Shown in pieces: positions 60,793 to 64,000 of a stretch of 64,000 nt of DNA. Within the stretch, counting starts at the first letter, position 1, and each line of letters starts with the position of its first letter. This stretch comes from Fusobacterium gastrosuis. GTDB taxonomy: Bacteria; Fusobacteriota; Fusobacteriia; Fusobacteriales; Fusobacteriaceae. The DNA lies in contig NZ_LT607734.1 in NCBI RefSeq assembly GCF_900095285.1, positions 434,001-498,000 on the forward strand, given 5' to 3'. Below the pieces are notes generated by a model. The model did no database searches. It was not told where the DNA came from and saw nothing but the letters and a program-made list of their open reading frames with translations. The translations under genes were made by a program, and so were the position numbers.

Positions 60793-61239
60793 TCAATGCC
60801 CACAACAAGACTCATGATTACAATCACATTGTCCTGGAATACAATTACACTTCACTTCATCAACAGCGAATTGCTTTTTATTTTCTAAAGCCTTTTTGAT
60901 ATCATCTAAATCTTTAAAACTCAATTCATTCTTATCTATCAATGAAACTATTATCTTTCCCACCTTTGTACTACATATTTTCTCAATTTGAGATTGTATC
61001 ATTTGTTTTGCTAAATGATCCATTGAAAAATCTGTATAATATAAATATTTTTTCCCACTTTGCTTATTTTTTATTACTTTTTTTTCAAGTAGTCTATGAA
61101 TCAAAGTTTTTACTGTTGCGTTTTTCCATTCAAATCTCTCACAAAGTATTTTTGATATTTCACCACTTTGAATATCTGGATTAGCACAAATTACTTTTAC
61201 TACCTGCCATTCTGCATTTGTTATGCTAATATTTTCCAA
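60793..61239 (-). CDS. copY: CopY-type copper-responsive repressor
   Basis: BlaI/CopY-family regulator of 148 residues. An N-terminal winged helix ('ITNAEWQVVKVICANPDIQS', 'WKNATVKTLIHRLLEKKVI', 'KSGKKYLYY'-like wing) is followed by a helical dimer region. A cysteine-rich tail (131-148, 'CNCIPGQCDCNHESCCGH') is longer than the usual CxCxxxxCxC but contains it, and should bind zinc or Cu(I) to release the operator. The start codon is TTG after GGAGGTG. First gene of the operon. Confidence 0.92.
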   Translation of the reverse strand: MENISITNAEWQVVKVICANPDIQSGEISKILCERFEWKNATVKTLIHRLLEKKVIKNKQSGKKYLYYTDFSMDHLAKQMIQSQIEKICSTKVGKIIVSLIDKNELSFKDLDDIKKALENKKQFAVDEVKCNCIPGQCDCNHESCCGH

Positions 61240-61259
61240 AAAATCACCTCCATTTTCGT

Positions 61260-61271
61260 TTACAATCGTAA
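61260..61271. promoter_or_regulatory. Candidate CopY operator
   Basis: TTACAATCGTAA, an inverted repeat TTAC/GTAA just downstream of the -10 box. It resembles the cop box TACANNTGTA of Firmicutes but is not identical (TACAATCGTA), so binding is inferred from position. Confidence 0.55.
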
Positions 61272-61281
61272 TCTTAAATTA

Positions 61282-61310
61282 AGTATATTATTTTTTATTA
61301 TTTTTGTCAA
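61282..61310 (-). promoter_or_regulatory. Promoter of the cop operon
   Basis: -35 TTGACA (61305-61310), 17 bases, -10 TATACT (61282-61287), a very strong promoter as expected for a repressed operon. Confidence 0.85.
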
Positions 61311-61315
61311 GAAAA

Positions 61316-61350
61316 AAAAGAACAAAAAAATATTCTTTCTTTGTTCTTTT
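61316..61350 (-). terminator. Terminator after disA
   Basis: AAAAGAACAAA / TTTGTTCTTTT with a 13-nt loop and a T-run on the minus strand. It lies about 75 bases past the disA stop, next to the cop promoter. Confidence 0.7.
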
Positions 61351-61426
61351 AGCATATTTTAAATATGAATTTATTTTGACATAGAATAGAAGCTCATGAC
61401 TCCAAATAACCCACAAATTTAGTTTT

Positions 61427-62476
61427 TTATTCTGCTATAGATGAAGTGAATCTTAGTCTATTGATTCCTGTTTTTAAAGCTTTTACTTTAAATTTACTTA
61501 TTTTTATTTCACCAAAATCTTCATCTGTTAATTCTTGAATTTCAGCTAAATTTGTCTTTGTAGCAACTATTTTTTCAATATCTTTTTTAGTCAATTTACT
61601 TATTTTTCCTAGTGTTCTATATCCTCTTGCTGAAACTTTATTATCAAGTGATGAATATGATTTATTATAGCCTAGTGCAAAAGATAAGTTTTCCATTTCT
61701 AAAAGCTCCGTATCAGTTAAACTTTTTAAATATTTCTTCACCTCTACAATATCTTCTCCATCATTGATATAATCTTTTAAGAAGCTTTCTTCTTCTTTAT
61801 CTAAGTCTAATACCAATTCTGCAACTTGTAAACTTATTATACGCCCTTCTGTCCCGAATTCTAGAAGATTCACATCTATATCTTCTTTTATTCTTCTAAT
61901 CATTTCAAATCTTTGAAGTGTTTTAGCAACATCATAAATTGTAACTAAATCATCTAATTCCAAAATAGTTAAATTGTCTAATTCCCTATCCAATACATAT
62001 CTATATCTTTCTAATGTTTTTAATACTTGTGAAGCTTCTGTATACAATTCTTCTAAATTCTTTAATCTGTATTTAAAATCTCCCTGAAAAATAGTAACAG
62101 CTTTTCTTCTTTCGGATACTGCTATGACTCCTTTTTTTAATTGTTTAGCTGCTCTTTCAGCCGTTCTATGTCTAGTTCCACTTTCTGTTGTACTATATGA
62201 TTTATCTGCTTGAATATGAACATTGGCATAAAGAATTCTTTCACAATTCTCGTCTACTATGATTGCCCCATCCATTTTAGATAATTCATAAATCCTTTCA
62301 GGTGTATAATCACAATTTATGTAAAATCCTCCATCTCTCACTTTCTCTATTTCTTCATCATAGCCTATTACAATAAGTGCTCCTATCCCTGCGTCTAATA
62401 TATTATAAATTCCTTTTCTAAGTTCAGAGCCAGGTGCAACTTTAGAAAGTAACTCTTTAATTCCACTATTATTCAT
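61427..62476 (-). CDS. disA: DNA integrity scanning protein DisA (diadenylate cyclase)
   Basis: Octameric enzyme that makes c-di-AMP from ATP and scans DNA for branched structures. The 349-residue chain has the DAC domain with 'MDGAIIVD' (Asp69-Gly70-Ala71) and 'SGTRHRTAERAA' (Arg-His-Arg 102-104), a helical spine (about 145-280) and a C-terminal helix-hairpin-helix region ('YRTLGKISKLTKKDIEKIVA'). The frame overlaps radA by eight bases. In Bacillus RadA restrains DisA, so co-expression is sensible. Confidence 0.95.
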   Translation of the reverse strand: MNNSGIKELLSKVAPGSELRKGIYNILDAGIGALIVIGYDEEIEKVRDGGFYINCDYTPERIYELSKMDGAIIVDENCERILYANVHIQADKSYSTTESGTRHRTAERAAKQLKKGVIAVSERRKAVTIFQGDFKYRLKNLEELYTEASQVLKTLERYRYVLDRELDNLTILELDDLVTIYDVAKTLQRFEMIRRIKEDIDVNLLEFGTEGRIISLQVAELVLDLDKEEESFLKDYINDGEDIVEVKKYLKSLTDTELLEMENLSFALGYNKSYSSLDNKVSARGYRTLGKISKLTKKDIEKIVATKTNLAEIQELTDEDFGEIKISKFKVKALKTGINRLRFTSSIAE

Positions 62477-63842
62477 TCTTTTTCATCCTTTCTAATAAAT
62501 CATCTAAATTTTTTAAATATATTAATTTTAATTTATATTTTTTCTTTTCCACTTCTTTTTTATTTGCTTCAGGAACATATACTCCAGAAAAACCTAATTT
62601 TTCTAATTCTTTTAATCTCTTATCCAAAAAGAATACTTTTCTAATTTCTCCTCTTAATCCCAATTCTCCAATAGCTGCTATTTTTTGACTGATTGAAAAG
62701 CCTTTGTAAACTGACAGAATTGACATTAATACTGCTAAGTCTGCAGCCGGATCATTTATTCCCAAGCCACCAGGGACATTTACAAATAGATCTTTTGCTC
62801 CTAATGGTATATACATCTTCTTTTCTGCAATAGCAGTTAGTATTTGTATTCTATTTCTATCATAACCTTGAACAACTCTTTTAGGTATACCTATTGTGCA
62901 ATCAGTTATAAGAGATTGTACTTCTAATAGGAAGACTTTACTTCCTTCTAAAATTGGTACTACCATACTTCCTATATTTTTTTCTTCTCTTTCACTCAAA
63001 AAATACTCAGAGGAATTTTTTATTTCTTTCATTCCATTTTCTTCCATACTAAATACGGCTATTTCGTTTGTCGAACCAAATCTATTTTTTGTACTTCTTA
63101 AAATTCTATAATATAAACCTTCTTCACCTTCAAAATTAAATACCGCATCAACCATATGTTCCAATAGTTTAGGTCCTGCCACTTTTCCATCCTTAGTTAT
63201 GTGCCCAACTATGAAGAAAGATATATTATGTTTTTTAGCTATTTCTACTATTTTTAAAGTACATTCTCTTATCTGTGTAGGTGTTCCAGATATAGAGTCT
63301 ATTGCTGAATTATATAAAGTTTGAATTGAATCTACCACTACTACTTTTGGCTTATTTTCAACAACATATTCATAAATTGACAAGATATCCATTTCAGACA
63401 TTAAATATATGCCCTCTCCTGATATCTTTAATCTATCCCCTCTATTTTTTATTTGTTCCGCTGATTCTTCTCCAGATATATACAATACTTCTCCATATTT
63501 TTTATATGAATTTATAACTTGTAAAAGTAATGTTGACTTTCCTATCCCTGGATTCCCAGTTATTAATACTACTTCTCCTTTTAAAAGACCTCCACCTAAA
63601 AGCCTATCAAATTCTTCATATTCTGTCTTATATCTATCCTCATTAGTGTAATTAACATTTTGAAATTCTAAAACTTTTTTACTTCCCACTTGATTATTAG
63701 ATATAGCTTTTCTAACCTCTTTTGGAAGCTCTTCTTCTTCCTCCAGACTTGACCAAGATCCACATTGAGGGCATTTTCCAACCCATTTAGTTGTCTTATA
63801 CCCACATTCAATACATGAATATATAATTTTTGACTTTGCCAT
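62469..63842 (-). CDS. radA: DNA repair protein RadA (Sms)
   Basis: RecA-like branch-migration helicase for recombination repair. The 457-residue chain has the N-terminal zinc finger (Cys10, Cys13, Cys24, Cys27), the Walker A 'GNPGIGKS' (96-103), 'VVVVDSIQTLYNS' (Walker B), the RadA-specific 'KNRFGSTNEIAVF' and a C-terminal Lon-like domain with 'NVPGGLGINDPAADLAVLM'. ATG with AGGTG, four bases after the coaD stop. Confidence 0.96.
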   Translation of the reverse strand: MAKSKIIYSCIECGYKTTKWVGKCPQCGSWSSLEEEEELPKEVRKAISNNQVGSKKVLEFQNVNYTNEDRYKTEYEEFDRLLGGGLLKGEVVLITGNPGIGKSTLLLQVINSYKKYGEVLYISGEESAEQIKNRGDRLKISGEGIYLMSEMDILSIYEYVVENKPKVVVVDSIQTLYNSAIDSISGTPTQIRECTLKIVEIAKKHNISFFIVGHITKDGKVAGPKLLEHMVDAVFNFEGEEGLYYRILRSTKNRFGSTNEIAVFSMEENGMKEIKNSSEYFLSEREEKNIGSMVVPILEGSKVFLLEVQSLITDCTIGIPKRVVQGYDRNRIQILTAIAEKKMYIPLGAKDLFVNVPGGLGINDPAADLAVLMSILSVYKGFSISQKIAAIGELGLRGEIRKVFFLDKRLKELEKLGFSGVYVPEANKKEVEKKKYKLKLIYLKNLDDLLERMKKNE

Positions 63843-63846
63843 GCTA

Positions 63847-64000
63847 TCACCTATATGTCTTTGCCCTATCTAAAATATACTCTGCTATTCGTTTATCTGC
63901 GTATCGATCTAAATCCTGATTATAGAAAGCTACTTCTTTTACAAAAGTTGAGCTTACATAAGTATAATCCTTGGAACTAGGAATAAATATTGTGTCCACT
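63847..64000 (-). CDS. coaD: Phosphopantetheine adenylyltransferase CoaD, C-terminal part (cut by window edge)
   Basis: The last 51 codons of a gene whose start lies beyond the window. The sequence 'DTIFIPSSKDYTYVSSTFVK' followed by EVAFYNQDLDRYADKRIAEY matches the CoaD C-terminus (the 'YSFISSSLVKEVA' region that binds CoA and contacts the hexamer partner). CoaD catalyses the fourth step of CoA synthesis. The stop is four bases before radA, so coaD-radA-disA are probably one operon. Confidence 0.8.
   Translation of the reverse strand, partial: VDTIFIPSSKDYTYVSSTFVKEVAFYNQDLDRYADKRIAEYILDRAKTYR

Noticed and set aside
1..64000. tRNA, rRNA, prophage, insertion sequence or toxin-antitoxin genes.
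   Set aside because: I looked for cloverleaf ends, transposase motifs and small paired operons and found none that hold up.

Overview
The window is strongly AT-rich, most genes lie on the minus strand, and almost every gene has a strong purine-rich ribosome binding site. Several features point to a Gram-negative anaerobe of the genus Fusobacterium or a close relative. These are a heptose-phosphatase domain (LPS core) fused to MurF, two outer-membrane autotransporters (one with the extended 'VEKxLKR' type signal peptide seen on fusobacterial adhesins), a butyrate/acetoacetate CoA-transferase with its fatty-acid carrier, citrate lyase accessory enzymes, and Firmicute-like regulators (CopY, HxlR, DisA). 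The species cannot be fixed from the sequence alone.

Layout. 1-11.0 kb: the S10-spc ribosomal protein operon on the minus strand (rpsJ to secY, 22 genes), with a near-consensus promoter before rpsJ and a terminator after secY. 11.1-12.8 kb (+): a divergent NCS2-like permease and a purine-type phosphoribosyltransferase, a probable purine salvage pair. 12.9-16.5 kb (-): a CBS/DRTGG-type manganese pyrophosphatase, rpsF-rpsR without an ssb gene between them, and an aminotransferase. 16.5-28.1 kb (-): a compact division and cell wall cluster in the transcription order gmhB-murF fusion, mraY, murD, murG, murC, murB, ddl, one continuous ftsQ-ftsA frame, ftsZ. 28.3-39.1 kb: GlpQ, an NAD(P)H-binding protein with a divergent HxlR regulator, HtpG, an M32 carboxypeptidase, a DacA-type D,D-carboxypeptidase, a flavin split-barrel protein with a divergent WYL regulator, and citC-citX. 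39.2-44.8 kb (-): an 1803-residue trimeric autotransporter adhesin with a perfect 572-bp internal duplication, a collagen-like repeat and a C9 tract upstream of its promoter. 45-58 kb: an NSS transporter coupled to an EutJ-like protein, small enzymes, an MBL-fold hydrolase with a glutaredoxin-like protein, an AEC transporter, an Ogg-type DNA glycosylase, the atoE-ctfA-ctfB group and a type Va autotransporter. 58.2-61.3 kb (-): a copper operon copY-copZ-copA. 61.4-64 kb (-): coaD (partial), radA, disA.

How the genes work together. The cell wall cluster covers UDP-MurNAc ligation (murC, D, F), D-Ala-D-Ala supply (ddl), lipid I and II formation (mraY, murG) and the FtsZ ring with its membrane anchor; dacA elsewhere trims the product. 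atoE, ctfA and ctfB import and activate short-chain fatty acids or exchange CoA with acetoacetate. The copper genes form a sensor, chaperone and exporter set. I see no rRNA, tRNA, CRISPR array, prophage or insertion sequence.

Most notable points: (1) the FtsQ and FtsA regions share one uninterrupted reading frame although they belong on opposite sides of the membrane; (2) GmhB is fused to MurF, joining LPS-core and peptidoglycan enzymes in one chain; (3) the large adhesin is probably phase- and length-variable; (4) a structured spacer between rpsJ and rplC holds a possible 37-codon ORF; (5) eutJ and citC-citX occur without their usual partner operons. I found no clearly new defence or mobile system.
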